Source: Caenorhabditis elegans (Eukaryota > Nematoda > Chromadorea > Rhabditida > Rhabditidae). From it: a stretch of 64,000 bases of DNA. Numbering within the stretch: the first letter of the stretch is position 1; the number at the start of each line of letters is the position of its first letter. Location of the stretch: the NCBI RefSeq assembly GCF_000002985.6, contig NC_003280.10:8676501-8740500 (forward strand), read 5' to 3'. A model generated the notes under the pieces. That model worked only from the letters and a program-made list of their open reading frames with translations, was not told where the DNA came from and did no database searches. The translations under genes were made by a program, and so were the position numbers. Shown in pieces: positions 1 to 13,490 of the stretch.

Positions 1-1191
1 CCTTATTGTGATCAACTGAATAACCGTTTCCGGACAGAAATTATGGACGTAAAGGGTGGAATGTTCGGTGAGCGGAAACACGATTATAGTCAATGACGGT
101 GTATGTGACCAGAAGAGGTATAGGTACTTTGCCTATCTGAATCCAAAAAGGCATTATGCAAAGTGAACGCGCCATTTCATTTCGTTTGAAACTTCTAAAG
201 AGAAATAAGAGATGGTAAAACGATTTTGGATAACTTGATGGGTTTTGGAAAACCTAACATATGGTATTATTATTGGCATGGGGACACGCGCCTAGCTCTT
301 ACCTGGTCGCAATTTTTCATCATTTACCGAAGAGCAAAAGAAAAAACAGAGAGTTAGCCAATGAGTAAAGGTATACCGTTTTTCTGTGCTTTTCTCTTTC
401 TAGGAGCCCGTGCTCTTCCTTTCTCTTCTCATTCTATTTCTCGGCTGTGCTGCCACAAATCGAACAAATGAACAAACAATAACGGTATGTGTTTGTGAGA
501 GGAGATTCGGTACCCGATGACATGTTTGTGGCTCGAAAGGCTCACTGTTTCGGTGGCCGACCGGTGATTTACCGCGCGAGTGCATACATGTCAAGCTGTG
601 ATCTTTCGAGCCTAGCTTGACTTATACGGTTTAGAAAATCGGATATCGAAAAATTGAAAGGCCTAAATATATTTTATAGGGAGAAATAGTAAGCACACTA
701 ACTTGTATCCGTTCTAGACATTCGAAACAACCACCTCTTCCATGCTGAACTATTTGGGTCGTTTTCCATTTTGAGCCATCAACCACCGAGTTTGTTCAGC
801 CCAGTTGGTTGCAGTGAAACAAAATTTATGAATTCAAATATAGGTGGATCTACGGGTACTCGGGAAAAAACACTATGAAACGAAGAGAAGCTATCAAATA
901 TAGGCAGTATTGATGGAAAAGCAGTATGCAACCACTGCTGGCAGCAGCACAATGCCGCTATTGTTTGCTGTTCAACCATTTCATTTCCACCCCGGAAAAA
1001 TTTTGATTTTATTACATATACTCTTTAGGGGTGCATCGAACCGACCTCTAGCCACGAAGGATGGGTTAGAAATTTAATACAGAATATGAAGATGATTCTT
1101 TGTTTGGAGACCTTCTTAGAGGCTCGGAAAGGGAAGAGTAAACAAATGGAACAGTCTTCATCATTTGATTCTTATTATTTCTGTAACTAAC
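1..1191. other. No supportable exon; probably intron of the RalGAP-beta gene
   Basis: I see no convincing coding exon here on either strand. The short open frames have no splice context or coding character. The RalGAP-beta gene to the right is not finished at 3779 and no downstream exon is visible between there and the left edge, so this stretch is probably part of a large intron. A GT donor-like site on the minus strand near position 305 (CAG followed by GTAAGA) is the only splice-like signal that I noticed; it has no clear exon attached. Confidence 0.4.
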
Positions 1192-1381
1192 TATGATTGT
1201 GATCCTCAGTGAATCCTGAAGGTGTGACGATAGAGGGTTCTCTAAGAAATAGAAGCTTTGAAGTGAACCTGGCAACAACTTCATTCAATTGTACCGAAAA
1301 CGGTTGTTGCGGTTGAGACGGTGGTGACGATGAAGTTGAAGCATTTGATGAAGATTGTGGATAGTGTGAGTGATGCATCAT
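1192..1381 (-). CDS. Candidate alternative first exon of the RalGAP-beta gene (innermost)
   Basis: A minus-strand open frame begins with ATG ATG at 1381 and reads as a Ser/Pro/Gln/His-rich peptide starting MMHHSHYPQSSSN and continuing through QLNEVVARFTSK. A plausible donor (A then GTTAGT) lies at 1192/1191. The exon then ends in phase 1, the same phase as exon 9 of the RalGAP-beta gene (end 3779) and the candidate exon at 2710-2797. All three could therefore splice in frame to one downstream exon outside the window. This is inference from phase and position. Low-complexity composition and lack of a homologue make it uncertain, and it could be a chance open frame. Confidence 0.3.
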
Positions 1382-2064
1382 TTATAACATCTGGATTTCA
1401 TTGTCATTCAATGTTTTGCAAATTATACGAATCGAATAGAATTAGTTGAAGCACAGAGAGGGATAACAGAAAGATAAAGATTGGAAAAGTTTAGAGCCAA
1501 CGAAGAATGTTAAAATTTGTTTTAGCAAGATTATTTAGGTTAGCAGCTTCTAATTTTAGTGTCCAAAAATGTGGGGGAGCAGCTAGTCTTCAAGCAAAAA
1601 CCCAAAAATGATTGGAATACGGTAGGTATTGAATGAATTTCAATTTTCCGAAAAGAACTATTTATAACTATAAATAAGCTATTTGTTAATTTGGCAAATT
1701 TATAAATCTATGTCGAGATGTTTTCAAAATGAGATAAATCTTTAGAGTCACATAGGAAAAATGGAGATAAATGCATTTACTGAAAAATATTATAAAAAGA
1801 GGATATCAAGGCGGATAATCTGAGCGACAAAGAGCCTTCAAAATGAAGTGTGCTCCATCAAGATATCTAAAAAAGGCTTCCAATGTGGTGTTGCTGCAGC
1901 GGGGCGCTGGGCGCCCAAAAAAGTCTCAGCGGCTGCGAGAACCGTCCGTTCTTCAAAGCGTCTCAGTTTGTTTTGTGTGGGTCGTCTCGTCCGAAAAACC
2001 CATCAAAGGTCAATAACCGGTTGAAGAAGTATAAGAAAGAAGAATAAGAAAGAAGGAGGATGAA

Positions 2065-2083
2065 GATGATGATGATGATGATG
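2065..2083. repeat. GAT trinucleotide microsatellite
   Basis: Six GAT units in a row inside a longer purine-rich run (about 2030-2115). Probably intronic. Confidence 0.9.
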
Positions 2084-2709
2084 CGTTTTGAGGAACAGAA
2101 GAGGAAAAAGAAAGACGCCGTGTCTTTATTTTACTCCGGATAATTGAGGACTTCTCATTCTCGAATGGAAAACTGACGGAAAAAGGGAAAGCCTATTCTA
2201 ATAAGGTAAACAATTATTTATTGTTCCGTGAAACCGAACTATTCAAATCCGATGAACTTGCCAGGTAATTAAGGATGATTCGTGCATTTTTCAAGATCCT
2301 GGATCCAAGTGGTAGTCGTCCTTTATTGCATTTGAGGCTTGTGTTTGATCACCTATTTTCATAAAAACCGAGACATAAAACCGATTAAAAACGGCCTTGA
2401 CTAGTTCAATGTGAGGAATAAAGGATAAACTCGAGTCCGCAAAAAAGTATATGAGAGGATTGGAATGCCAATGGAAAATAGAAATCAACTAGACCAACAA
2501 TTTCTAATTTTTTTGAAACTTCTTGAGACTGGTCAATTGGTTCAAGTAGCATAGCATCCGTGAACATCCTATTTCGATAAAAAGCTTCAAGTTGGTCAAA
2601 AAAGGATTTCCATTTTTTTTAATGGCATTGCTTTATCATAAACGTGTTCTTAAAATTGTTTAACAGCTTCTGTTAATATCAAGTAATTCAGTCTCAAACA
2701 AAAACTCAC

Positions 2710-2797
2710 CTTTGAAATCATAGCTGAATCTGTTATGGGTCTCAGTAAGTGATAAAGCTTGTTGACGTCGTCGTCGTGGCGGTGCAATTGGTGTCAT
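2710..2797 (-). CDS. Candidate alternative first exon of the RalGAP-beta gene
   Basis: A minus-strand ATG at 2797 opens a 29-codon frame (MTPIAPPRRRRQQ then ALSLTETHNRFSYDFK). It stops exactly at a strong donor, AAAG followed by GTGAGT, at 2710/2709. There is no good 3' splice site just upstream of the ATG, so it looks like a first exon. It ends in phase 1, as does the last visible exon of the RalGAP-beta gene at 3779. It can therefore feed the same downstream exon and would make a product lacking the first ~660 residues. The alternative is the first exon of an unrelated gene running left out of the window. The quality of the donor makes an exon more likely than not. Confidence 0.5.
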
Positions 2798-3778
2798 CTC
2801 GATAGATATTCACCAGTCACCGCTTTTCTTGATTTATTTTTGCAGATCGATTTCTTCGAGAATCGTTGATATCCTTCGGTTATATCAGATGATGCCTCGG
2901 CGAATCACAGATCACGGTTAACAGATTTTCGGTCGCTCTTCAGTGATCCAAGGCTTCAGAAGTTTCACCGTTAAGTTATTCAGCATCGGATGGCTTGCCG
3001 ACAATAGCGTTGAACTTTCAGAATCAGATGACGTCCAGCACCGCCTCGTCGTCGAGACAGCAATCGAATATAGGTGCTAGTGGTGTCCGATACGCATCTC
3101 TTTCTCTCACTCGTGCGCCTTTCTTTCTTCTTTCTCTATGTATGGCTATCCGTTGTGTTCATTCACTTACTTGTATATATGTGTTGGAATCGAAACTTGT
3201 GAAATGAATCAAAATCGTCGAAATCGAAACTAGTTGGTGTAGTTTTGGAATCGGCTTCGTTGTTCAAAAAATCCACTCCGTCAGTGATGGTAAACTCCAA
3301 ATTAATGGATATTTTGAGCAATTAAGATCAGAAAAGATCCACAGCGAGGTGAGGCGAGGAAGAGGTACGATTTTTAAATGAAAAAAGTATCAAAAGATGC
3401 CTATCTATGAAAAAACCTTTGCGAAAAACGGAGAAAACGGACACTCAGACGTGCAAACAGTTTCGTCGTCGATGATACCAATACGAAGATGGTGTTTGTT
3501 CAAACCAGTCAAGCTTATCATACTCACACATATATAAATACTTATCACCTCAGTTGTGATAGCTGATAGGAGAGTAAATACAAAGTGATGGGAGATGAAG
3601 CTCACTACAAAAACTAGCTATAGAGATATAGGTAAAGCTATTCAATAAAACATTGTCAATTGATAGCATCAGATTAATTTCTTAAAATTTGGATTTTCAC
3701 CATGAACTGATCAGAAGGTTTGTCATTTCTAGAATACTATAAATCCCATATTATTTCTAATAAATTTAAAAAGCTCAC

Positions 3779-6775
3779 CATCAGAAACTCCATCATTATT
3801 CTTCTTGTGATGTCCTGAATGATCGTTTCCTGTCACTCTTGGACTGTTTGTCGGCGAGTTTACAATTGCAAACAGCCAGTCTCCGACCAAATTCAACATT
3901 CTATCAGTTTTGGGTCGTTTTCCTCCGACGTATGGCATGGTGGCTTGATTGGCTGAAAAATAATTGTTTTTAATCTTTGAAAAAGCTGGAAAGATTGGCT
4001 GAAACCAATCGTACCTGTCAAGAAATTTGTGACAAATCGTTGAGCTGATCTGTAGGGTGAGGTAGTGTCCGCGTAGAAATTGTTGTGTTGGGCTGACCCA
4101 ATAACACCAGATGAACGGCCAATTTTCATTTCACTCGGGTGCACACCTAAAAAATGAATTCAACAATTTTTATTTTTCATTCAACGAACCAGCTTTAAGT
4201 GTCAAATCGTTTCCAGCACCACCAACCGGAGCAGAGACCGTTGAATTTGAGACAAGTTGACTGATACTCTCTCCGTGACCATTCTCATTTGCCGTTTCCG
4301 GAATCGGCGCGGATTTATAAGTCAAAGTTGAGGAAGTCTGCTCAGAATATCTGCTCTGATTGGAAATATTAACCGAATCTGTTACAGATACGGTACGATG
4401 TGATGGATCACGGCTTCGATCGTTAACTGACATAATTCGTTGATCTCTTCGAATTTCACTTGAAATAGTGTGAGTTGATGATGTTCCAGTTGCCGTCGAA
4501 GTTTTACCAGAAGCAGTTGATCCAGAAGACATTGAAACTTGATGATCATCAACTATTATTTGGCCAACAGCTCCACCCAGTGATACGTATCGACTAGAAT
4601 CTCCGGTTGTAGATGAGGTACGCTGAAAATATTTATTTTTATTTTTAGGAAGAAAACATTTTTTTTGCGCTTTTGGCGAAAAATCCATTTTTCGCTTCTA
4701 CCGGGAAAAGCTAAATTAAAAACTCGTATATTTTTAATTTGACAATATATTTTTCGAAAAATGAAACTCGTAATCGTAACTGTTTCGAGTACCAGTATGT
4801 CCAAAATATTCAAGTTCAAAACATTTTGTTTTTTTTTCGAGTTTTTGGCGAAATTTTTTTCTTTTTCCGATTTAGAAAAAAATTGCTTCAAGTTTTGATG
4901 AATTATGATAAAAACTAACATTTGTATGATGGCTGTGATTATCCGTTAATACAGATGCAGTTCTCGTGTTTGGTGCTGTTTTTCCATCTGGTACCGGATA
5001 ATTTCGAAGATCAATTTTGACTCTTGAATCTCCATAAAACAAATCAACCATTCTTTGTAAAGTGACTGCCGCCAAAAAGAATGAAACTCCTTGAGCAGCC
5101 GAAGAACTTGCCAATTCGAAATTTGACATTGAAATACTTGAAGTTGTACGCCGGGGTGAATTTCCATCTGAAAAATTTGCAAAATTGTGATTAAAAAAGT
5201 TCGTCTTATAAAAATAAAAACTTACTCAAGCACAAATTCCTGGTGGCATCATGATTTAAAATTTTAGCAGGTGAATCAAATAAACACAGCATATTGAACC
5301 AGGTACGGTACAGCAAATGTACTTCATTTTCATCTTCTTCTGCAGTCATTGGGACATTCTCGAACGGCAAAACGCTCTCATCAACTGAAAATGTTGTATA
5401 TTTTTCAATTTTCTAAAACTATTTTTATCTTGATTTTAAAAGTTTTTTAAACGAACAAAAATTCTAACTATAAAATTTCTGAATATTTTGTAGTCTTGGC
5501 AGTGAAGTGTTAACATAAACAAACTCACCGATATCAATTTTCAAAAAATCATCTCCATACATTTTACGGCATACTAACGTTGACAATCCCAGGATTTTTT
5601 TCGCCCAGCATTCAATTATAGGAACCTGAAAAACAATTAGTTTATTTCAAGATTTAGAAAAAATGGAAACATACATTATGTCTCCATCGTCTTGCAAGTG
5701 TAGCCAGAGAACTCCAATATGTGAGAGATGGAATATGTTCATTAAGAACTGCATTTAACCACATATCAAATAATGTATCAGCAACTCGAACGCATGTTCT
5801 TGTGCCCATTTCTTCTGTAGCATTGGGTTCCGAAAGTAAAATATCTGAACTATTCAACAAAAAACTGATGGATCTCGCCCAGACTTCATCTTGATATTTT
5901 CGACTGGAGTTCCTTGTCAGATACTTTAAGCTATCCAATACCATATCAATTTCAATGGATTGCCGTTCGATTGCCAAACCACGTGGCACTTGTCCACCAA
6001 CTGTAGTATCAAAATCATCTTCACGTCTACAGAAAATCCAACGAAGAGCGTCAATTATATTACGGAAATATTTTTCCGGTGTTGCGAGTAATGGAGTTGG
6101 AATGTTATTGTCTGGAGTATCACAGAGGGCGCGGAGCCAATGAAGGTAGATTCGTACAGCTCCTGAAGATTATTAATTATAATATAAACTTTTGAAAATT
6201 GAATTTGGTATTTGCAAAATAATCTTACATTGCTTCGTGAACTATAAATGTGACTTATAAAAACATATTTTAAAAACTGTGTAGACCCCGTCTGATGCAC
6301 AAAATATGATAAACTTTCTGAAATTATAGGAAGTACGACTTTTATTTAACTATGCATGCATTTCAAACGGAATATCACTTTGACTAAATCTAGATTCTAA
6401 ATTTCAGAAAACACGAACCACTACAAATATTAAACACAACATATTTTAGAAGTTGAATTAAAATAGTAAAATCGTACCTTTAAGAGTTTCATATTCTCTA
6501 CTTGTTGCAAATGAAAGTGTCAATGAATGATTTAATACTTGCATACACCATTTTAAATGTTCTTCATTATTCAATCGAATCGATCCTCCATTCTCATCAG
6601 CATCCGACCGAGTGAGTTCATATAATAATGAAGAAGCAACAGATTGAGATGTGGCTCTGAAAATAAAAGTGTTGATTCTGAAGCCTTTTTGAAGAGGGTG
6701 CACTTACTTGGTAAACAAGTCAAGAATACTCGAGTTGAGGTCCGAAAACTCGAGTGTCGGCCATTGCTCGTACAT
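3779..6775 (-). CDS. Ral GTPase-activating protein beta subunit (RALGAPB homologue), N-terminal part
   Basis: Nine minus-strand exons join with consistent phases: 6775-6708, 6656-6478, 6162-5675, 5625-5529, 5384-5226, 5167-4920, 4622-4190, 4146-4015 and 3952-3779 (659 codons plus one base). The product begins MYEQWPTLEF, like MYSEW at the start of vertebrate RALGAPB. It also shares the SDILLSEPN segment (human NDILLAPP), SLTYWSSLATLARRWRHN (human TPPYWKTAKEMVANWRHH), and MLNLVGDWLF (human ILNLFGSWLF). Known role: the beta subunit pairs with RalGAP-alpha, and the heterodimer switches off Ral; the Rap/Ran-GAP-like domain lies near the C-terminus, outside this window. A Ser/Thr-rich linker fills about residues 415-560. 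The frame is open back to the acceptor at 6793, so a small upstream coding addition is possible. The gene continues left. C. elegans hgap genes belong here, but I cannot say which. Confidence 0.88.
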
Positions 6776-7750
6776 GTCGCCGCATAAACGGACCTGGAAT
6801 TAATAAATTAGTCTCGAGCTGTAATATATTTTTAAAAGAATTCAATTTTACGAAAAGCCAATTCGATTGAAAAATGATTCGGTTACATCGATTCTCAACG
6901 TTGTTTTATAATTTTGTTTTCAACTAAAATACGGACATAGTAAAGATGTTCAGTTAGATAAACCGCTATTCAAGTCTGGTGACCCGGCAATAAATTAAGT
7001 TTGCGGTGTTCCTTGTGATTTTCAAAACTATTTTGAGATGGGAATTTGTTTATCTGAGACATTTTTTCGAATATGAACTGTGAAACAAAATCTAGAAATA
7101 GAAAAAGGTGTGAAACTATTATGTCGAAGAATTATCAACGCGCATTATTTAAATTATATTTACAAGCAGCGTTATAGTTAGCAAAACAATTTAATTTCTA
7201 AATAAATAGGTCATACATAGATTGAAGAATGTAAAAAAACTTTTTCAACAAAAGGTGATGAATATATCGGGAGTGAGGAAGAGTGTACTTGTGTGACCAG
7301 TGCGCAAGAGACACTCAGACACGACGAGAAGACACAAAAACGGTACGTTTTGCGCACTGTGGTCATCTTTTGGGGTCTTTATCAATGCGCGAAAGGCGGA
7401 AACCTTGCGAGATGACCAATTTGTAAGTGAAGATGGCAATTAAGTAACGTTGGTGCATTGAACAGGAAACTAGAAGGCTTTGAAAACAATTTTAAAATTT
7501 CTACAAGGTTTACTTTAATGAAAAGAAGTCAAAAATCTATCTTAAAATAAAGAATATTTGATTTGTCTGAAAAATAATCAAAAAGATTTGTTAAATCTCG
7601 TTATCCGAGAGGACTACGTAAATCTTGTCCGCAGCTGCGCGTGGTGGTGTTTGCGGACACTTCGCCCTATTTGGGGAAAATGTTTTTTTGTTTTTTTTTT
7701 TAGTAATTAATTTTTCTTTAAATTTTCACAAATGAATTGACATTTTTATA

Positions 7751-7927
7751 TTAAATAGCATATTTAAAACTAGCCTCGGTACTTCGCCTCTTTTTTTTCC
7801 TGCCCACACCGTCAGATGTCGTCGTCCCCGCTTCAGAATCGTTGTCTCCGGACGCCGTAGTGGATGAAGAGATGACTCCTTCGGTCAATGTAGGCAACTC
7901 CTTCAAAATGTTCACAATCTGCTCCAT
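7751..7927 (-). CDS. Candidate 58-codon ORF or first exon with a basic tail
   Basis: A minus-strand ATG at 7927 in a typical worm context (AAAAAA before ATG) opens a 58-residue frame: MEQIVNILKELPTLTEGVI, a Ser/Thr/acidic stretch, then GRKKKRRSTEASFKYAI and stop at 7751. The GRKKKRR cluster would suit a nuclear localisation signal. It lies about 950 bp upstream of the RalGAP-beta start. I found no donor that puts it in frame with the exon at 6793 (possible donors give phase 1, phase 0 is needed). It may therefore be a 5' UTR exon, a separate tiny gene, or chance. I do not recognise the peptide. Confidence 0.3.
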   Translation of the reverse strand: MEQIVNILKELPTLTEGVISSSTTASGDNDSEAGTTTSDGVGRKKKRRSTEASFKYAI

Positions 7928-10900
7928 TTTTTTCTTTCGATGCTCTGTTCTGTGTTTACTTTTTGGTTGGTACGGGTGTTGTGGACTCTCTTTCGTGCGA
8001 AACGATTCGAGCAGACGAACAAAAACCGAAGCAAACGAGAGAATGCGAGCAAAATTATGTCGACTTCAAAATTAGTTTCAAAGTTTAAAATAAGAATGTT
8101 TTAATGTTTTAGAGTAAAGGAAATATTAATGTCAACTTTCAAGAAGGCAAGTTACATGTGAGACTAGAAAATTAGAAGAAAGTGAAAATGAGAAAAAATC
8201 TGTCACGTTCACAGTTGGAAATCTGTTGTGTACATCTCGAAAACAATACATCAATCTTCGTCCCAAAATAAGAATTTTCAAAGAAATACCAGAACATTTA
8301 GAGAGGACAATAGCGTTAATTAAGATAGCTTACCTGAAAAACTCACTTTATTATATCCAGAGAGCAAAGACAGTTTTCGCATCGTTGTTCGGAGCATGTT
8401 CTCCAATACATGAGGATTGACCTAAGATAGAAATTGGAAATCATATTGGAAATCTATAGAGGAAATAAAAACATTAACAAGAAACAAAATATGAGTCAGC
8501 ACAGAAGAGAAAATGTTAGAGAGTTAGGGAGAGAATGGTGGGAATAGATAAGAAAAAAGAAAAAGAGCATTCCGTTTTGAGTCATATAGGTTTTATATTA
8601 TTTGTTCTTCTCAACATTAGTTCTCATACCGGTTATTTTTAATTGGATTGGTGTTTTTTGTGATCATTCTTCGGCGGAAAAGAAGTTTAAAATTCAAGAA
8701 ATTTCAGATTTTCACGGAGACTTTGAATACCAGAGTTGTGGCGTTAAAATACAAGGTTTATTTCTCTTAATCATGAATTGTTCAGGTGCATTTATCACAG
8801 AAAAATTATGGAAAAAGTTGTTTGAAAAAGAAAAACGAAAAATTCTGAAGTTGTAACGAAATGGTTAGGGTATGGTGTTTTTTTTCAGAAATTACAATAT
8901 TATAAGAACAAGCACGGTTTATTGTCATTCATTCTATGTAGAGACTATTCGGTATTCGACTATGTTCAAAAACATGCAGATTAAAAATCATTTATACCAA
9001 TACTAGCTGAAAAGTTACTAGTTGGTTTTTCATTTCGTCTTTTTAATATGTTTGATTGAAAAAAAATGCGTTAAAAAATTAGTAAATGTATATTTTGAAT
9101 CCTTCTTTCGAAGTGAATTGCATAGAATAAAAAAAAAGGAAATAGAATAAAATATCCCAAAAATAGAATTTGTAATTTTGCGAAAAATGGACCAATAACA
9201 AAAAGATCCAATAACTCGCACTCACTCAGACTCGGAAAATTTTCAATTATCAGATACGGTCCATTCTTCTTATCTCACAGGGCTTCAAAAACTGTAACAC
9301 CTATGCAAGCTAGTATGTATGGAGTTAAGCCAAAATGGATCAACTACTTGATATTCAACAAAAAACATATGAAACGGGTCAAAACTGAAAAGAAAAGGAA
9401 GAGACACCAATATTTTATGGACACTCTCACATACACATTCTCCGTCCGCTCCCCTTCATATATACCACAAACATATACAATCGTTTTATTGTCATGGCAA
9501 AAAAGTGCGTGGTGGCGAGACAATCCTTGAATGGAGCAACTATCAGAAGAAGTGCCAATGACATGAAAATAAATGTCCTATTTGCTTTTTGAAATACCAA
9601 ACTTGCGAAAAGACTTCGAAAAAAAATTTAAAACCTAAATCGATATTTTGAGATTAAATGTGAAACTGATAAAACTTCGTAGCTCTTACAAATGCCGTCA
9701 CTCAAAAATGTTGGTTTAACTTTGAAAAATAAGACACCGGGAACATTTGAAAATCCATCAATAAATCTAAAAACGATTTTGAAATGAAATATTTTCCAGG
9801 TTTCTCTAACTTTTACTGAATAACACCCTTACCCAAACATTACAAATGACTGTTGGAAATTTGCTAATCAATCAATTTTTCTACATTTTTGGAAAAAAAC
9901 TGTTCGAAAAAAGATTCTTGTTAGTTTCGTCACCCAATTCAGTACTATTAATTTTTTAATTAATTTTTTTCAGTGCTTTCGTTTCAACATGGGGTATCTG
10001 GAAGTCATGGGTGAAAGCTCGGGAAGAAGTTGGTGCCAAGTTCCGAGTGTTGTACATTTTAATTGTATGCTCAACTTAACCTAACACGATCTTCTTTACT
10101 TCTTTGCAAATTTTCAACCATTTCCATCCCATTTTTCTCAAACATGAAACGCGGTGAGAAAAACCAAAAGAAACACGGAGATAAATGTTTCGATAAGATG
10201 AAAATTCACCGCCAAAACTTCAGGTTCCAGTGCCATTCAATCCAAAGATTTCAATCTAAAATATTGTCTCCCACAGCCACCTGCAAAAATATTTTTCCAC
10301 GTAGTTCTCCTCAAATCTTTTAACCAATGGCAATTTGAATTTATAAGATAAATCCATAATCCTTTGGCTTATCCAGTGTTCCATGTTACATACTCGATTC
10401 ACCTTTTCCTACTTTTTTATAGAATAAAATAAGTTTCTTCAGCTTTATTGCCAGTTTACCACAAGTTTTTTTTTTCAAATAAAGCGGATTCGTTAGATTT
10501 GTTCCACCGTTCTTGGTTTCTAACAAAATACCATCTCTTCTTTCCCTCAATTCAACCGGTTCAATTGTTCCCGACAACTTTTGGCTTTTACTGCATCTAT
10601 TTTTTTACTCTTACTTCCATAGTTTTACTGCGTAAGAACGTTGTTATTGTTTGGAATACCGAAACCAAAGGTTGTATATATAATTAAATGTTACAGTCTT
10701 CGAATCAATACATTTATTACCACTTTTATTGTATTTGCATCCGATTTTTTGAAGATAATAAGACGAACTGTAACAAAAATAGTCTTAGAGATATCACTTG
10801 GATGATTTTTGTTCTAATCTATTTCACTTTTTGTTAATAAGAATGCAACAGAAAAGTTTGGAAACACTTTGATCGGTATCACGATGCTTCTATACCTTAA

Positions 10901-12828
10901 ATATTCTAGAACTTTTCGTTATAAGATGTCTCCCAGATTAACTAAATATTAAAACTTCCTGAATAAATATAAAAATCTAATTCCTTGGTGTTATCCTTTT
11001 TGACACATTGCCATCTAACAGACGCCCTTATTTCCCCGCGCACAAGAGGTTTATGTTGTGGTTGGTCAAAGTGATGGAACTGTGAGATTTAGTGAATAGT
11101 CTTCCTTTTGTTGGATAGGCAAGAAGAGACGAAGGACAAGTGTTGCTAACGGAGTATTCGAAACTGCCGTATTTTTAATGTTATGTTGGTGTTGAAATGA
11201 GAATATGCCCAATTTTATAAGATTTTTGATCAGCTTTTGCACGGAAAATTCTTTGACTTCAGAAAGACGAAGACACTTGAGTTTTATTCATTTTTTGATG
11301 AATAGCTTAAGATAATCACGTAGTTGCTTGAGACTTCCGTTACGTCTGTGATTTGTTCCCAACTCTGTTATTGCCTAGAGACCAAGTTTGTAAAACTATG
11401 TTTTCTGGTTTTTGCAATTTTTAATAGAATTGTTTGTAATTTAGTTTTGTTTCTATAGTATCGGAGCTTGAATAGGCACTTTGTTTCAATGCGCCGGTTT
11501 TGCCACGATTTCAGTTATGGTGGTCACTAAAACTGTTAAATTTAACACAAAATTTCATTAGAAGCGGAAATGAAAATTTATGAAGTTAGACCATCACAAC
11601 TGCACAAAAAAGGGCAAAACTCACCTTCGAAAATTGCAACAATTTTCTCGTTTTTGCATACGCACGATAATTTTCCACACTACAAAAAAGATAAATTGGT
11701 TTGCACAAAATTCCAAACTGATATTAAACGGATAACTTTTTTGGAATCCCTTTATGTAAAAAGATTTTTCAAAGAATTTCAGATTATTATATGACGATGT
11801 GAATCCCCATTTCCATGTTATCATCTTGTTATCACATTGAATCTGAAAACCAATAAAATTTGTATATCCCCTCTATAAATTAATGAACACCTTCTGCAGA
11901 ATATGTATACAAACTGCTTGTTATCCCATGGTCACACATAATAAAAACGAATATTTTCCACTTGACTGATAAGCGCCTCCTCTTTTTCGCTCTTCCTTTC
12001 ACTATTTATCCCATCTTTTATCCATATATAGATGAACTTGTAAATAGAGAACTAGTTCAGTTGGAAAGAACACATAGATCATCGTTTTATTATAAAAATG
12101 CTGGAACCAACTTTTTCGTTCTTTATTAGTTAGTTTCATAAATTTCATTCCCTTGCAATCTCTTGTTTCTAAGATTTCACTAAACTTCCGGTTCTATTGG
12201 ATTTTTTTTGAACATTTCCACTCGAGACCAATCCTCTACAAATATTTATTTTAGAGAAATTCATATAAGGATTGAGAAAACGCTTGGTTTACTAGATTCT
12301 CTATATATTGAAAAATGAATTGTCTTGGGGTAAAAGATGAAAGCATGCCTATTTCTATTTCAAACCCCGATGGCTCCAAGAGCTGACTCGGAATTAAGAT
12401 TTCAGTTTCGCAACTCTTGTTCACAGTGCATCACCCAGCTTGTCCGAACCGGTCGATCTCATTTTTTGTCCATTTTCTCCCCTTTTGAAAACGTTTCGGC
12501 CAATCCCACACACCTCCTCATTTGAATTGCCTCAATTCTCTTTCTTCATCTGCTTCTTCTTCTTTTAGTTCTTCATCTCACTTTTTTCGAACGTATCTCT
12601 CTTATTTTAGCCACACTAATGATGACCGTAAAACATACCGTTTCCGGGCTTAAGTACTACTAATTACTTGTACTTTTTACGTCTATACTGAATAGGGAAC
12701 CGATTACGCTGTAAAAAGGATATTTTCTTGCGGAAAGGTTTCTAGAGACTGCTTCATATGAAGCTTCATTGTTGCAACCAGTTTTTGAATTTAAGAAATT
12801 CAGTTTCGCATAAAAAAAACATACTTTC

Positions 12829-12908
12829 AATTCTCACGTGAAAATTTTTATTTGCAATAAAAAAATTGAAGCACTGAGCAAATTACCAAAAAATTTTACG
12901 TGAGAATT
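12829..12908. repeat. Short hairpin-forming inverted repeat
   Basis: Left arm 12829-12850 (AATTCTCACGTGAAAATTTTT) and right arm 12888-12908 are near-perfect reverse complements around a ~37 bp AT-rich loop. Palindromic elements of this kind are common in C. elegans; I did not find a second copy in this window. Confidence 0.75.
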
Positions 12909-13490
12909 AAAATTATGTTCTTTTTGTTTAATTTTTAGGTCATTTCAGAGAAGAAATCACTTAAAATGAATATGAAATTCGTAAATAGCGTGTTCTCAGC
13001 TTTCTAAAAATATTTTTTTCGTCCCAAAAATCACAATTTCATTTTTTGGTCATTTTCCGAAAGGCAAAGGTCCAGTTTCATTTTTCGGAGCGAAGGACGA
13101 TTTTGGAGATGGACAGTGTTTTTTGAAAGATTTTTAGGACATTGTAGAAACCTCAAAAAAGTGATCATTTTTCAAAATTTCAAGTCGATACGTTTGATAT
13201 GAAGAGTTTTATGAGCGAAATTGGATTTTTTTGAAAAACGGTCTGTAACTTGGCTGAACATGAAAATATCCAAAAACTTAAAACTGGTAAAATGTGGAGA
13301 AATATTTCTTATTCACTATTCAACAAAATTTATCTTCTGAAATTCAATGAAAGTTGAGTTATAAAGGTACAACAAAAGAGTTATAAAATTTTTTAGTGAA
13401 TTTCGGTAAAATGGATTTGACTCCGTGTAACTCTACAAAAGTTGGTGTATTGAAATAAAAACTATTGAGTTAAAAAGAAAAAATATGTTT

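Noticed and set aside
1025-1060. GGTTCGATGCACC on the minus strand, resembling a tRNA B box
   Set aside because: The surrounding bases do not form a T stem, acceptor stem or A box.
8602-8856. Plus-strand frame with a hydrophobic start
   Set aside because: No ATG start, no clear splice structure, no recognisable motif.
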